Shown here one piece after another: positions 6,124-12,579 of a DNA stretch of 18,442 nt. This DNA is from Clostridia bacterium (GTDB lineage Bacteria; Bacillota_A; Clostridia; Oscillospirales; CAG-272): positions 1 through 18,442 of the forward strand of contig JAGAIH010000476.1 of assembly GCA_017626655.1 (NCBI GenBank), read 5' to 3'. Both the position numbers and the translations under genes were made by a program. How positions within the stretch are numbered: position 1 is the stretch's first letter; each line of letters opens with the position of its first letter. A model generated the notes under the pieces. It ran no database searches. It saw only the letters and a list, made by a program, of their open reading frames with translations, and was not told the origin of the DNA.

Positions 6124-6414
6124 ATGGCAACCAAACAGCAAAGGCAAAACAATACCAATATGCAGGATGATATGAAAGCGATCTACTGCAATCTTTTGGA
6201 GAACATTCGGGTTCTCTCGGCAAAATACGAAATGTACACCAACGATCTGGCCTGCGCCACGGGTATGACCCGCCGCACCTTCATACTGCGGAAGAAGTCG
6301 CCTTGGCTCTTTACGCTCTTGGAGCTGGAGATGCTGGCCGCCGTTTTTCACACCGATGTGTCAACCCTGCTCTTTGGAGAGGTGAAGCCGGTGCGGAAGG
6401 AGGGGCGGGGATGA
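6124..6414 (+). CDS. XRE-like HTH protein
   Basis: 96 residues, ATG 6124 preceded by GAAAGGAACAG. After a Gln/Asn-rich N-terminus, residues about 20-86 resemble a Cro/C1-type HTH: N-L-L-E-N-I-R-V-L-S-A-K-Y, N-D-L-A-C-A-T-G-M-T-R-R-T-F, then L-E-L-E-M-L-A-A-V-F-H-T-D-V-S-T-L-L-F-G. This makes a second probable small DNA-binding regulator of the early operon. Its stop overlaps the start of the next gene by 4 nt (ATGA), implying translational coupling. Confidence 0.7.
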   Translation: MATKQQRQNNTNMQDDMKAIYCNLLENIRVLSAKYEMYTNDLACATGMTRRTFILRKKSPWLFTLLELEMLAAVFHTDVSTLLFGEVKPVRKEGRG

Positions 6415-6731
6415 ACCTGAACCAGAAAAGACAAAAAGAGCTTACCGAACTTCGGTATCGCGGGGATGTTCTTGCAGACAGCGTACGGTTACTTTCAGAG
6501 CAGATGAACCAAGCGTATATCCTGGAACACCCGTTTCGAGAGAATCTGGATCGCATCGAGACTATACACCAAATCTTATACGAGCAGAGCGCGGCGCGTT
6601 ACGTCAAGGAAAGCGAACACTATTTGAGATCTGCGGTGGATCAGTTGGCTCGGGCTTTGGATGCTCTGGACAAGGCCGAGGCGGCTATGGCTTCCGCTGG
6701 GGAAGGAGGCAACCATGAGGAAGCTCATTGA
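6411..6731 (+). CDS. Helical early protein, unknown function
   Basis: 106 residues from ATG 6411, which overlaps the previous stop as ATGA and follows GGAGGGGCGGGG. It is almost entirely charged and helical (L-N-Q-K-R-Q-K-E-L-T-E-L at the start; S-A-V-D-Q-L-A-R-A-L-D-A-L-D-K-A-E-A-A-M towards the end), compatible with a coiled coil. No family recognised. It overlaps the next small gene. Confidence 0.7.
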   Translation: MNLNQKRQKELTELRYRGDVLADSVRLLSEQMNQAYILEHPFRENLDRIETIHQILYEQSAARYVKESEHYLRSAVDQLARALDALDKAEAAMASAGEGGNHEEAH

Positions 6732-6891
6732 TGCCATCCGGAATCTCTTCGACCCCATCCTGTACGTATTCCGCGGGATCGCCATCGTCATTGACGAGGA
6801 TCGCCGTTCGGATCCTGAGTATTGGGATCATCCGGCGCGGAAGCGCAGGTACAGACGGCGGATGCGCCGAGAGGCGGGAATCAAAAAATAA
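6715..6891 (+). CDS. Small basic protein, unknown function
   Basis: 58 residues from ATG 6715 after AAGGAGG. A short amphipathic or hydrophobic N-terminal segment (I-R-N-L-F-D-P-I-L-Y-V-F-R-G-I-A-I-V-I) may associate with the membrane. The tail is very basic (R-K-R-R-Y-R-R-R-M-R-R-E). No homologue recognised. Confidence 0.65.
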   Translation: MRKLIDAIRNLFDPILYVFRGIAIVIDEDRRSDPEYWDHPARKRRYRRRMRREAGIKK

Positions 6892-6915
6892 CACATGATC
6901 GAAAGGAAACATAGC

Positions 6916-7290
6916 ATGGAAAAAATGCAAATCACCCGCGAAGAACTCGCGGAGGCTATTGAGAACGTAATGAACACACCCTCGGAGGGCAAAGAAGCCT
7001 TTGCCGAGCTGTGCACCGTGGCCACAATGACAGCTATCCACTTGAACGATTACCTTCGCTTTGCTACACAATACCCCTTTACCTCCAAGGCTGTCATTGC
7101 CGGTCTTCGGGTTGCGGCGAACATCATGGAGGAGAATTTTTCGGCCTTTGACGAGGATCCCGAGCAGTACAAGGAGCACGTAGCCATGACCGTTGAGCAA
7201 TCGTGTGATTATCTGGCCAATGAGGTCGTAACCGTGGCGATACCCGTCATCGAGATGAAGGGAGGAGACAACCGTGACCAAGAAGCGTAA
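6916..7290 (+). CDS. Early protein, unknown function
   Basis: 124 residues. ATG 6916 is preferred over an in-frame ATG at 6895 because AAAGGA lies nine bases before it. Mostly helical; A-T-M-T-A-I-H-L-N-D-Y-L-R-F and K-A-V-I-A-G-L-R-V-A-A-N-I-M-E-E are its most ordered-looking segments. No domain recognised. The end overlaps the next gene by 17 bp. Confidence 0.65.
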   Translation: MEKMQITREELAEAIENVMNTPSEGKEAFAELCTVATMTAIHLNDYLRFATQYPFTSKAVIAGLRVAANIMEENFSAFDEDPEQYKEHVAMTVEQSCDYLANEVVTVAIPVIEMKGGDNRDQEA

Positions 7291-7714
7291 GACTTCCGTC
7301 TCCCTCCACCTTCCCGAGTCCTCCGCTCCCCGGCATCTGGCTATGATGATCCGCGCTGACGGTACCGTGGAGACGGTCGATGTGGGCGAGGAGATCACCC
7401 TGCACCGCTTGCAGGAGCTGGTGGGCGGTTACATCGAGACGGTTTCCCCTCGGTTCCCCGTGTCGGACAAGCTGGTCATGCTCTGCGACGAGGAGGGAAA
7501 GCTCAAGGAGAAGCCCGTGAACGAGCTGGCCTCGGCCTGTGCCTATCTGTTGGCAGGGGACTATCTGGTGGGCGACGTCATCATTCTGTCGGTGGACCGT
7601 GACGATTTCGTTGGATTGACCGAGTCGCAGGCTTCGGTCATTCGGAGCATGATCCCCTTACCGCGAAGGCTCACGGATACACGAAGGCTCACGGATACAC
7701 GAAGGAGGTGGTGA
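7274..7714 (+). CDS. DUF3846 family protein
   Basis: 146 residues, GTG start at 7274 after GGGAGGAG. Residues about 22-106 fit DUF3846: R-A-D-G-T-V-E-T-V-D-V-G, L-Q-E-L-V-G-G-Y-I-E, M-L-C-D-E-E-G-K-L, A-Y-L-L-A-G-D-Y-L-V-G-D-V-I-I-L. The family is common in Firmicutes phages and plasmids and has no established activity. The C-terminus carries a duplicated R-R-L-T-D-T caused by an 18-bp tandem repeat that reaches into the next ribosome binding site. Confidence 0.75.
   Translation: MTKKRKTSVSLHLPESSAPRHLAMMIRADGTVETVDVGEEITLHRLQELVGGYIETVSPRFPVSDKLVMLCDEEGKLKEKPVNELASACAYLLAGDYLVGDVIILSVDRDDFVGLTESQASVIRSMIPLPRRLTDTRRLTDTRRRW
7664..7705 (+). repeat. 18-bp tandem duplication at the DUF3846 gene 3' end
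   Basis: CGAAGGCTCACGGATACA occurs at 7664-7681 and again at 7682-7699, followed by a partial third copy (CGAAGG) that merges with the AGGAGG of the next gene. It adds six codons in frame and looks like a recent slippage event. Confidence 0.9.
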
Positions 7715-7715
7715 G

Positions 7716-8078
7716 ATGATGGGACCTTGGGAAGTATCGAGTAATGTCCTGGGTGTGCAAACCTTATACAGCGTGTGCCGCCTGAAGGATACCGAGGAGG
7801 TTCGGCACAGCGGGAACCTGATCTACTCTGACAGGGGGTGTACCAATGATCTTGCGGAGGCTGAGAAGTATGCAGAGAAGCTGAATCAATTCGAGGCCTC
7901 CTTGCCGGCTTGCCGACGGTGCGGAAAGCGCGCTGTGATCTACTATTTCAGCCCCACGCTGGTGCTGATCCGCTGTGACCGCTCTCCTGCCGAACGGCGG
8001 AACCTGCGGTTCTGCTCGGATATCTCTGGGGACACTTTGCAGGATGCAGAGGCCGCGTGGAGGAGGTTGCAGGCATGA
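7716..8078 (+). CDS. Lar-like Cys-containing phage protein
   Basis: 120 residues, ATG 7716 after AGGAGG. The N-terminal half (V-Y-S-type strands around L-Y-S-V-C-R-L-K-D-T and S-G-N-L-I-Y-S-D-R-G-C) precedes a helix A-E-A-E-K-Y-A-E-K-L-N. The C-terminal half has C-R-R-C-G-K-R-A-V followed by D-A-E-A-A-W-R-R-L, which is reminiscent of the zinc-ribbon plus A-W-N-R ending of restriction-alleviation Lar-type proteins. Only one CxxC pair is obvious, so the match is tentative. The stop overlaps the next start by 4 nt. Confidence 0.6.
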   Translation: MMGPWEVSSNVLGVQTLYSVCRLKDTEEVRHSGNLIYSDRGCTNDLAEAEKYAEKLNQFEASLPACRRCGKRAVIYYFSPTLVLIRCDRSPAERRNLRFCSDISGDTLQDAEAAWRRLQA

Positions 8079-8548
8079 AGTCGAACTATCAGAATCGCTT
8101 GGCGGAACGTGACCGCCCCCGTGTGGATATGCGAAGGTATGAAGCCCGTGTCATGGTCGATGAGCTGGTACAGGACGCATACAAACGGGAGGAAGAAAAG
8201 AAGCTGGCTGATTTTGCCGAGGCTCTGATTCTCGCGGAGGAGTGCTTTCTGCTGGCCGCGTATCGGGTGTATGGCTATGCGGAGATCCGTGGATATCGGC
8301 TTTGGAAGGAGGCCTTTGAACTCCGCGAGGAAGCCAGAACGAGCCTTCGCGCCGGCGGTCACTATGAGGACGCGGGTATGGGTAAGAACGTGGAGGATTA
8401 CGCCATCCAAGAGGAGCTCCGCAAGATCGGTATCAACGTTCGGAAGTGGCTGAAGGGTGCCGAGATGGTACATAGAGAGGACGGGCGGTGTGAGTTGGTC
8501 TGCCCCAACGCACCCGGGAAGGAGGCACGCCGTGAAGAAAAAGCGTAA
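8075..8548 (+). CDS. Helical early protein, unknown function
   Basis: 157 residues from ATG 8075, coupled as ATGA to the previous stop with GGAGG upstream. A long charged helix (M-V-D-E-L-V-Q-D-A-Y-K-R-E-E-E-K-K-L) is followed by E-E-C-F-L-L-A-A-Y-R-V-Y-G-Y. No known domain recognised. It overlaps the next gene by 17 bp. Confidence 0.7.
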   Translation: MKSNYQNRLAERDRPRVDMRRYEARVMVDELVQDAYKREEEKKLADFAEALILAEECFLLAAYRVYGYAEIRGYRLWKEAFELREEARTSLRAGGHYEDAGMGKNVEDYAIQEELRKIGINVRKWLKGAEMVHREDGRCELVCPNAPGKEARREEKA

Positions 8549-8939
8549 AAATGGCCGCTACCGTATCGAGGTGCGATGCTTCAACTGCGGTCATGCTTGC
8601 GTTTGCGGTAGGCAGCAACATCCTCCCGAGAACTGCCGTGACTTTGTGGATCGGGAGCATTACCGTTGGCTTCCGCCCTGCGGGGAAACGGTAATCTACT
8701 GGATCTACGACACGGATTTTTGCGAGTGTGTATTGGATCCGCTGGACGAGGATCCCCGCGTCGAGGAATCCACGGTCAACGTTACTGCGTGGGGCATTGA
8801 TGAGGACGGCAAGCTGTGGGGCAGATATGACGATGAGTGGTTCATGGCCAATCACCAATGGTTCTACCTGTCCCGCGGGATCGCCGAGCTGGCCTTGAAG
8901 ACCGGCTCCTGGCGCGTGGATGAGGAGGCAGATCTATGA
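8532..8939 (+). CDS. Cys/His-rich early protein, probable zinc binding
   Basis: 135 residues, GTG start at 8532 chosen for GGAGG about eight bases upstream. After a K-K-K-R-K start, C-F-N-C-G-H-A-C-V-C-G ... P-E-N-C-R-D-F-V-D clusters five Cys and a His, suggesting one or two zinc sites. The middle is Trp/Tyr/Asp-rich. Function unknown. The stop overlaps the next ATG (ATGA). Confidence 0.65.
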   Translation: MKKKRKNGRYRIEVRCFNCGHACVCGRQQHPPENCRDFVDREHYRWLPPCGETVIYWIYDTDFCECVLDPLDEDPRVEESTVNVTAWGIDEDGKLWGRYDDEWFMANHQWFYLSRGIAELALKTGSWRVDEEADL

Positions 8940-9343
8940 GCGGTGTGCTGAAGCTCACCCGCGCGGAGATCTACGTGCTGATCTACTACAACGCAAGGAT
9001 CCGGTATCGGGATCGGCTTGGGTACGAGCATGAAGGGATCGTGATCGGCGACGGGTACGCCCGCTGGAACGGGAAATCCAGCTACACGATCAGTTTGCGT
9101 GATCCCTACGCTTTCGCCATCTCAGCTTGTCGTCCCGACGAGATCGTAGAGGTTATGAACTGGAATATTCCCGAGGAATACCGTGCGCCAATGATCGAGC
9201 GGGTGCGGGATATGTTCCGAAAGACCTATTTTGAATTCGGCGCCCTGCTGGGCGGGGTGCCGGAAATTGATATCTTGAAAGGAGGTTTGGAGGATGAGTC
9301 TGAACCTGAACAAGGTGATCCTGGGCGGGCGAGTGGCGAGTGA
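8936..9343 (+). CDS. Early protein, unknown function
   Basis: 135 residues, ATG 8936 overlapping the previous stop by 4 nt. L-T-R-A-E-I-Y-V-L-I-Y-Y-N-A-R-I-R-Y and a beta-rich stretch (H-E-G-I-V-I-G-D-G-Y-A-R-W-N-G) make up the N-terminal half. The Glu/Asp-rich end overlaps the ssb start by 50 bp, so ssb translation begins inside this gene. Confidence 0.65.
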   Translation: MSGVLKLTRAEIYVLIYYNARIRYRDRLGYEHEGIVIGDGYARWNGKSSYTISLRDPYAFAISACRPDEIVEVMNWNIPEEYRAPMIERVRDMFRKTYFEFGALLGGVPEIDILKGGLEDESEPEQGDPGRASGE

Positions 9344-9752
9344 GCCGGAGCAGAAGCAGACCCCGTCCGGCGTGTCTGTGGTGACCTACTCCATGGCGGT
9401 GGGCCGGCGTTTCGCGCCCGAGGGCCAGGAGCGCGAGACCGACTTTTTCCGTGTTACCGCGTGGCAGTCCACCGCCGATTTCATCGCACGGTACTTCCGC
9501 AAGGGCGACGCGATCTGCATCACGGGCCGCATCCAGAACCGCTCGTGGACGGATCGGAGCGGCCAAAAGCACTATATCACCGAGATCATCGCCGAGGAAG
9601 CCAACTTCGTGGAGAACAAGAGGGATCGCCCTGAAGGACAAGCTCCCGCGAGCGGTACGTCGGCCATGCCCCCGCCCACGGTGTATACCTCGCCCGCCGC
9701 GCAGGGGATCCGCTTTGAGGAGATCCCGACGGACGACGGTTGTCCCTTCTGA
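9294..9752 (+). CDS. ssb: Single-stranded DNA-binding protein
   Basis: 152 residues, ATG 9294 with AAAGGAGG upstream. The N-terminal OB-fold (about 1-110) shows L-N-K-V-I-L-G-G-R-V, D-F-F-R-V-T-A-W-Q-S-T-A-D-F, Y-F-R-K-G-D-A-I-C-I-T-G-R-I and the Y-I-T-E-I-I-A-E-E strand. A Pro/Ala-rich linker leads to an acidic tip D-D-G-C-P-F, a variant of the usual D-D-x-P-F tail that recruits replication and repair partners. It protects ssDNA during phage replication and sits directly before the initiator candidate. Confidence 0.95.
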   Translation: MSLNLNKVILGGRVASEPEQKQTPSGVSVVTYSMAVGRRFAPEGQERETDFFRVTAWQSTADFIARYFRKGDAICITGRIQNRSWTDRSGQKHYITEIIAEEANFVENKRDRPEGQAPASGTSAMPPPTVYTSPAAQGIRFEEIPTDDGCPF

Positions 9753-9760
9753 GGTGATCT

Positions 9761-10282
9761 ATGGCGGCGGTCCTGGAAAAACTCGCTCCCCGAAAGGGGG
9801 GCGAGGCGATCACACTACAACAAGCGTTTACCCTTTTTGAGTCGTCTCTCCCGCTCCGTCCCGTATCAGCTGAGGCCCAGGGAATGTACTTGCGGCTTCT
9901 GTACCACGCCAATCTGGGACGGTACCGAACGATGGCGGGTGTCTGGGTTTTCCCCAAGTGGGTATCGGTCTCCACAGCCGACCTCATGGAGGTCCTGGGG
10001 ATCCGACAACGAAAGACCCTGTACAAGATCCGTGACGAGCTGATACAAGCCGGCTATATCCGTACCAAGGCCGAGCCGGGCGCGGCGACTACCAGTTATC
10101 TGCTGACCCAGATCCTTTCGGTCGAGGATCGGCGGGAGGCCGAAGCCGAGTTGGGAGCACCGCTCCCCGTTCCCGTCGCGGAACGGCAAGGCTCCTTCGA
10201 TGTGAACGAGTTTTTCGCCGATGCTGTCCGAGCCAGTCTCGGTGACGAACTCGCGGACGAGTATTTTCGAAGGGGTAAGTAA
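9761..10282 (+). CDS. Phage replication-initiator candidate (winged-helix, replisome-organizer type)
   Basis: 173 residues; ATG 9761 lies eight bases after ssb, with GAGGTGAT upstream. L-Y-H-A-N-L-G-R-Y ... W-V-F-P-K-W-V-S-V-S-T-A-D-L-M-E-V-L-G-I-R-Q-R-K-T-L-Y-K-I-R-D-E-L-I-Q-A-G-Y-I resembles the winged-helix N-terminal domain of phage replisome organizers and DnaD-like initiators (helix-turn-helix followed by a G-Y-I wing). The variable tail is short, with D-V-N-E-F-F-A-D-A-V. Its stop codon lies in the first bases of inverted-repeat copy 2, whose four iterons follow at once; this placement supports an initiator binding its own origin. Identity is inferred from fold-like pattern and context. 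Confidence 0.65.
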   Translation: MAAVLEKLAPRKGGEAITLQQAFTLFESSLPLRPVSAEAQGMYLRLLYHANLGRYRTMAGVWVFPKWVSVSTADLMEVLGIRQRKTLYKIRDELIQAGYIRTKAEPGAATTSYLLTQILSVEDRREAEAELGAPLPVPVAERQGSFDVNEFFADAVRASLGDELADEYFRRGK

Positions 10283-10362
10283 AAAAGACCCATCCCCCCG
10301 GGTAAAAATTACTTAGGGGGTGGGTAAAAAATACACAGGGGGGTAAGTAAAAAATACACACC
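10275..10362. repeat. Four iterons, set 2 (putative replication origin)
   Basis: GTAAAAAATACAC-like units have their GTA at 10279, 10302, 10324 and 10347, spaced 23, 22 and 23 bp, each flanked by G/C runs. AT-rich cores on one helix face immediately after an initiator candidate are the usual layout of an iteron origin. Confidence 0.6.
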
Positions 10363-10386
10363 CTCCGCGCTTTCTTCCTATTTCCC

Positions 10387-10395
10387 ATTATAACA
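10387..10395 (-). promoter_or_regulatory. Extended -10 box facing back through the iterons (copy 2)
   Basis: On the - strand this reads TGTTATAAT, identical to copy 1, with CTCTGT repeats in the -35 region and no TTGACA. It would yield a transcript across the iterons and antisense to the 3' end of the replication gene. Confidence 0.4.
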
Positions 10396-10483
10396 GAGTT
10401 TACAGAGTTACAGAGCGCGCGTACGCGCGTGTGTGCGCCCGCGTGTGCCCGCGCGAGACGAGAAAGGAGCGAAAGAAACCAGC

Positions 10484-11065
10484 ATGAAACTAAAAAAGAT
10501 CGAGAAGATCTGCAAGGCATCCCGAAGCGTTCACATCTACGACGACGTGTTCACAGTCGGGGACGAGAGCGGTCTGGACTGCCAATGGATCGGCGACGGA
10601 TCGGCCGTGTACGCCATCGACGGCGCGCCCTATCTGGATGAGAACGGTGTGCGTGTCCTATTCGATATTGGCCCCAAGATCATCGTAGTTCACAGCAAGC
10701 AGCTTCCCTCGGGGATCTGCTTATCCGATACCTGCGAGGGGGAGGAACCCCTGGATCCTGTGGAGCTGAAAATGTCCCTGGGCAGGATCCCGCTCTATCT
10801 TCTGCGGGACGTGAGCGGTTCCATGATCGTTATTCGGGACATCTACCGCACCCCCTTCGACGATTGGGGCGCCTGCACCTGCTACAAGCGGATCAGCGAG
10901 TCGGGCGAGCCTTACGTGGCCGTCAAGACCGGATTCGTCCTGCGGGGCGTGATCCTGCCCTACAACTGCATCACCGACAGCTTTGTGGACGCGCTGAAGG
11001 CGGCGCATAAGGCGGCGGGGGTGTCGGTGGCGAAGAAGAGACAGGAGGAGCAGTTGAGGATATGA
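10484..11065 (+). CDS. Phage protein of unknown function
   Basis: 193 residues. ATG 10484 is preferred because AAAGGAGC, shared with the integrase leader, lies 13-14 bases upstream; codons before it lie in the GC hairpin. K-L-K-K-I-E-K-I-C-K-A begins a small globular protein with predicted strands (V-H-I-Y-D-D-V-F-T-V-G-D-E; K-I-I-V-V-H-S-K-Q). G-A-C-T-C-Y-K-R-I and a Lys/Ala-rich C-terminal helix follow. No family recognised. It shares its upstream control element with the integrase, so the two may be co-regulated. The stop overlaps the next start. Confidence 0.7.
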   Translation: MKLKKIEKICKASRSVHIYDDVFTVGDESGLDCQWIGDGSAVYAIDGAPYLDENGVRVLFDIGPKIIVVHSKQLPSGICLSDTCEGEEPLDPVELKMSLGRIPLYLLRDVSGSMIVIRDIYRTPFDDWGACTCYKRISESGEPYVAVKTGFVLRGVILPYNCITDSFVDALKAAHKAAGVSVAKKRQEEQLRI

Positions 11066-11274
11066 AAAAGGTCAATCAATACGGATATTTCACGGCAGAG
11101 TATTGCCGCTCTACCGGGTTGCCTATGTACAACAAGAAAACCTATGCCGAAGTGTCCGATACTCTGCTTTCCAAGACCAGATGCGCGAGAACCGGCCGCC
11201 CCGTGAAGGAGGGCGAGGAGCCTGTAGCCTTCTATCGGGTGGAGCGAGGTTATTGTGGGCTGTATAGGAGGTAA
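11062..11274 (+). CDS. Small phage protein, unknown function
   Basis: 70 residues, ATGA-coupled to the preceding gene with AGGAGGAGC upstream. It contains Y-F-T-A-E-Y-C-R-S-T-G-L-P and C-A-R-T-G-R-P-V-K-E-G-E-E-P-V-A-F-Y-R, a compact basic fold with few Cys. Function unknown. Confidence 0.65.
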   Translation: MKKVNQYGYFTAEYCRSTGLPMYNKKTYAEVSDTLLSKTRCARTGRPVKEGEEPVAFYRVERGYCGLYRR

Positions 11275-11277
11275 GAC

Positions 11278-11466
11278 ATGGCACATTACTGTTGTTCGTT
11301 CGTGTGCGGTGCAGAGGCGGACTGCGCTATTGAATGCGCGGGGTGCCCGTTCATGTATGATTGTTATTATTGCGTGAACGAGAATTGCGACCGACACGGG
11401 AAACACGAAGACGAGTTTGAGCGGAGCGATGATCTTTGTGACGAGGGGGCGGACGAGGATGAATGA
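11278..11466 (+). CDS. Cys-rich small protein
   Basis: 62 residues with ten cysteines: C-C at 5-6, then Cys 10, 16, 20, 23, 29, 32, 37 and 53, plus two His. ATG 11278 follows AGGAGG. The spacing suits one or more zinc sites; the tail is strongly acidic (E-G-A-D-E-D-E). It overlaps the methyltransferase start by 8 bp. No family recognised. Confidence 0.65.
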   Translation: MAHYCCSFVCGAEADCAIECAGCPFMYDCYYCVNENCDRHGKHEDEFERSDDLCDEGADEDE

Positions 11467-12154
11467 TCCGCAACCTCTGAACATCGTCTACAACGAGGAC
11501 TGCATGACCGGTATGGCGAGGTTCCCGGACAAGCACTTCGATCTGGCCGTGGTCGATCCTCCCTACTTCAGCGGCCCCGAGCGGCGGGCGTACTACGGTA
11601 GCTCGGTCAGCACTCAACACGTTGCGCGGAAGCAATACCCCGTGACGAAGGCGTGGAAGGTTCCCGGGACGGACTACTTCCGCGAGCTGGAGCGGGTCTC
11701 CAAGAGGTACATCATCTGGGGGTGCAACTACTTCGACTACCGGTTCGCACCCGGGCGGATTGTTTGGGACAAATGCAATGGATCATCCACGTTCTCTGAC
11801 TGCGAGATCGCCGCCACCAACATCCACGACAGTGTCCGGCTGTACCGCTATATGTGGAACGGCATGATGCAGGGCAAGAGCGTGGACGAGGGGCACATCA
11901 TGCGGGGAAACAAGTCCACTAACGACGTGAGGATCCATCCCACGCAGAAGCCCATCGACCTTTACCGCTGGATTTTTCGCACCTATGCGGAGGAAGGCTG
12001 GCGGATCCTGGATACCCACGTCGGGAGCGGTACGAGCCGCCGGGCGGCGTGGGAGGCGGGATTGGAGTTCGTTGGATTCGAGATCGAGAAGGTCTACTAT
12101 GACCTTCAGGACGAACATTTTCTGGAACATACGGCGCAGTTGCGCTGTTTGTAA
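11459..12154 (+). CDS. Orphan DNA N6-adenine/N4-cytosine methyltransferase (beta class)
   Basis: 231 residues from ATG 11459, with GAGGGGGCGGACGAGG before it. Motif IV D-P-P-Y is at 33-36, H-P-T-Q-K-P at 160-165 and the AdoMet motif I D-T-H-V-G-S-G-T at 185-192. Motif IV preceding motif I, with the target-recognition part between, marks the beta class of amino-methyltransferases (N6_N4_Mtase fold). No restriction endonuclease is adjacent, so it is probably a solitary phage enzyme modifying phage DNA to evade host restriction or to regulate expression. The recognition sequence cannot be told from the protein. Confidence 0.9.
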   Translation: MNDPQPLNIVYNEDCMTGMARFPDKHFDLAVVDPPYFSGPERRAYYGSSVSTQHVARKQYPVTKAWKVPGTDYFRELERVSKRYIIWGCNYFDYRFAPGRIVWDKCNGSSTFSDCEIAATNIHDSVRLYRYMWNGMMQGKSVDEGHIMRGNKSTNDVRIHPTQKPIDLYRWIFRTYAEEGWRILDTHVGSGTSRRAAWEAGLEFVGFEIEKVYYDLQDEHFLEHTAQLRCL

Positions 12155-12159
12155 TAAAG

Positions 12160-12177
12160 TGCCCGGCGTTCCGGGCA
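12160..12177 (+). other. Intercistronic stem-loop
   Basis: TGCCCGG CGTT CCGGGCA is a perfect 7-bp stem with a tetraloop, six bases after the methyltransferase stop. No T-tract follows; GAAAGGA comes directly after. It more likely affects mRNA stability or translation of the next gene than termination. Confidence 0.6.
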
Positions 12178-12192
12178 GAAAGGAAACAAAAT

Positions 12193-12579
12193 ATGAGAGA
12201 CGAAAACGAACTGAGAGAGCTGATGAATCAGCGGAATGGGGAGGCCTGCGGGTGCTGCTGTGACACCGAGAAGCCCGAGGGTCACATGGACTTCGGTGAG
12301 GCGATCCGCGCTCTGAAGGCGGGACTCAAGGTTGCCCGCGCGGGCTGGAACGGTCGCGGGATGTACCTGTGGCTGAAGCCCGCCGCCGAGGTCAAGCGCG
12401 AGTGGTGCCGCGATCCCTACTTAATCGAGGCCATCGACCGGAACGGCGGTGAGTCCATCGCCGCGCTGGGTACCATCTGTATGTTCACCCATGATTCCAC
12501 CGGTCGCAAGGCTGTGCTGACCGGCTGGCAGGCGTCCCAGAGCGATATGCTCTGCGAGGACTGGTACATTGTTGAATGA
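12193..12579 (+). CDS. DUF2829 protein, candidate Thoeris anti-defence (Tad2-like)
   Basis: 128 residues, ATG 12193 after GAAAGGAAAC. Residues 32-128 match the DUF2829 pattern: M-D-F-G-E-A-I-R-A-L-K-A-G-L-K-V-A-R-A-G-W-N-G-R-G-M-Y-L-W-L at the start and L-T-G-W-Q-A-S-Q-S-D-M-L-C-E-D-W-Y-I-V at the end. DUF2829 is the family of phage Tad2, which sequesters the cyclic-ADP-ribose-type signal of Thoeris defence. Many family members are untested, so function here is inferred. A Cys-rich 31-residue N-terminal extension (C19, C21-C23) is unusual; translation might instead start at Met32 (12286). The neighbouring methyltransferase supports an anti-defence role. Confidence 0.8.
   Translation: MRDENELRELMNQRNGEACGCCCDTEKPEGHMDFGEAIRALKAGLKVARAGWNGRGMYLWLKPAAEVKREWCRDPYLIEAIDRNGGESIAALGTICMFTHDSTGRKAVLTGWQASQSDMLCEDWYIVE

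Larger units (their letters stand above)
10274..10470. repeat. Inverted repeat copy 2 (candidate origin, promoter, GC hairpin)
   Basis: Counterpart of 3195-3376 in opposite orientation; block-by-block alignment indicates high identity over about 180 bp with small indels in the GC tract. It contains the last codons of the replication gene, four iterons, CCCATTATAACAGAG, three ACAGAG repeats about 8-9 bp apart, the 14-bp palindrome CGCGCGTACGCGCG, and GAGAAAGGAGC serving the downstream gene. No gene occupies 10283-10483. Confidence 0.85.

Noticed and set aside
10275..10362. Short-spaced repeats considered as a CRISPR array
   Set aside because: 22-23 bp periodicity without unique 30-bp spacers; iterons fit better.
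12160..12177. Stem-loop considered as a transcription terminator
   Set aside because: No T-tract follows; GAAAGGA and the next start come immediately after, so listed only as a stem-loop.
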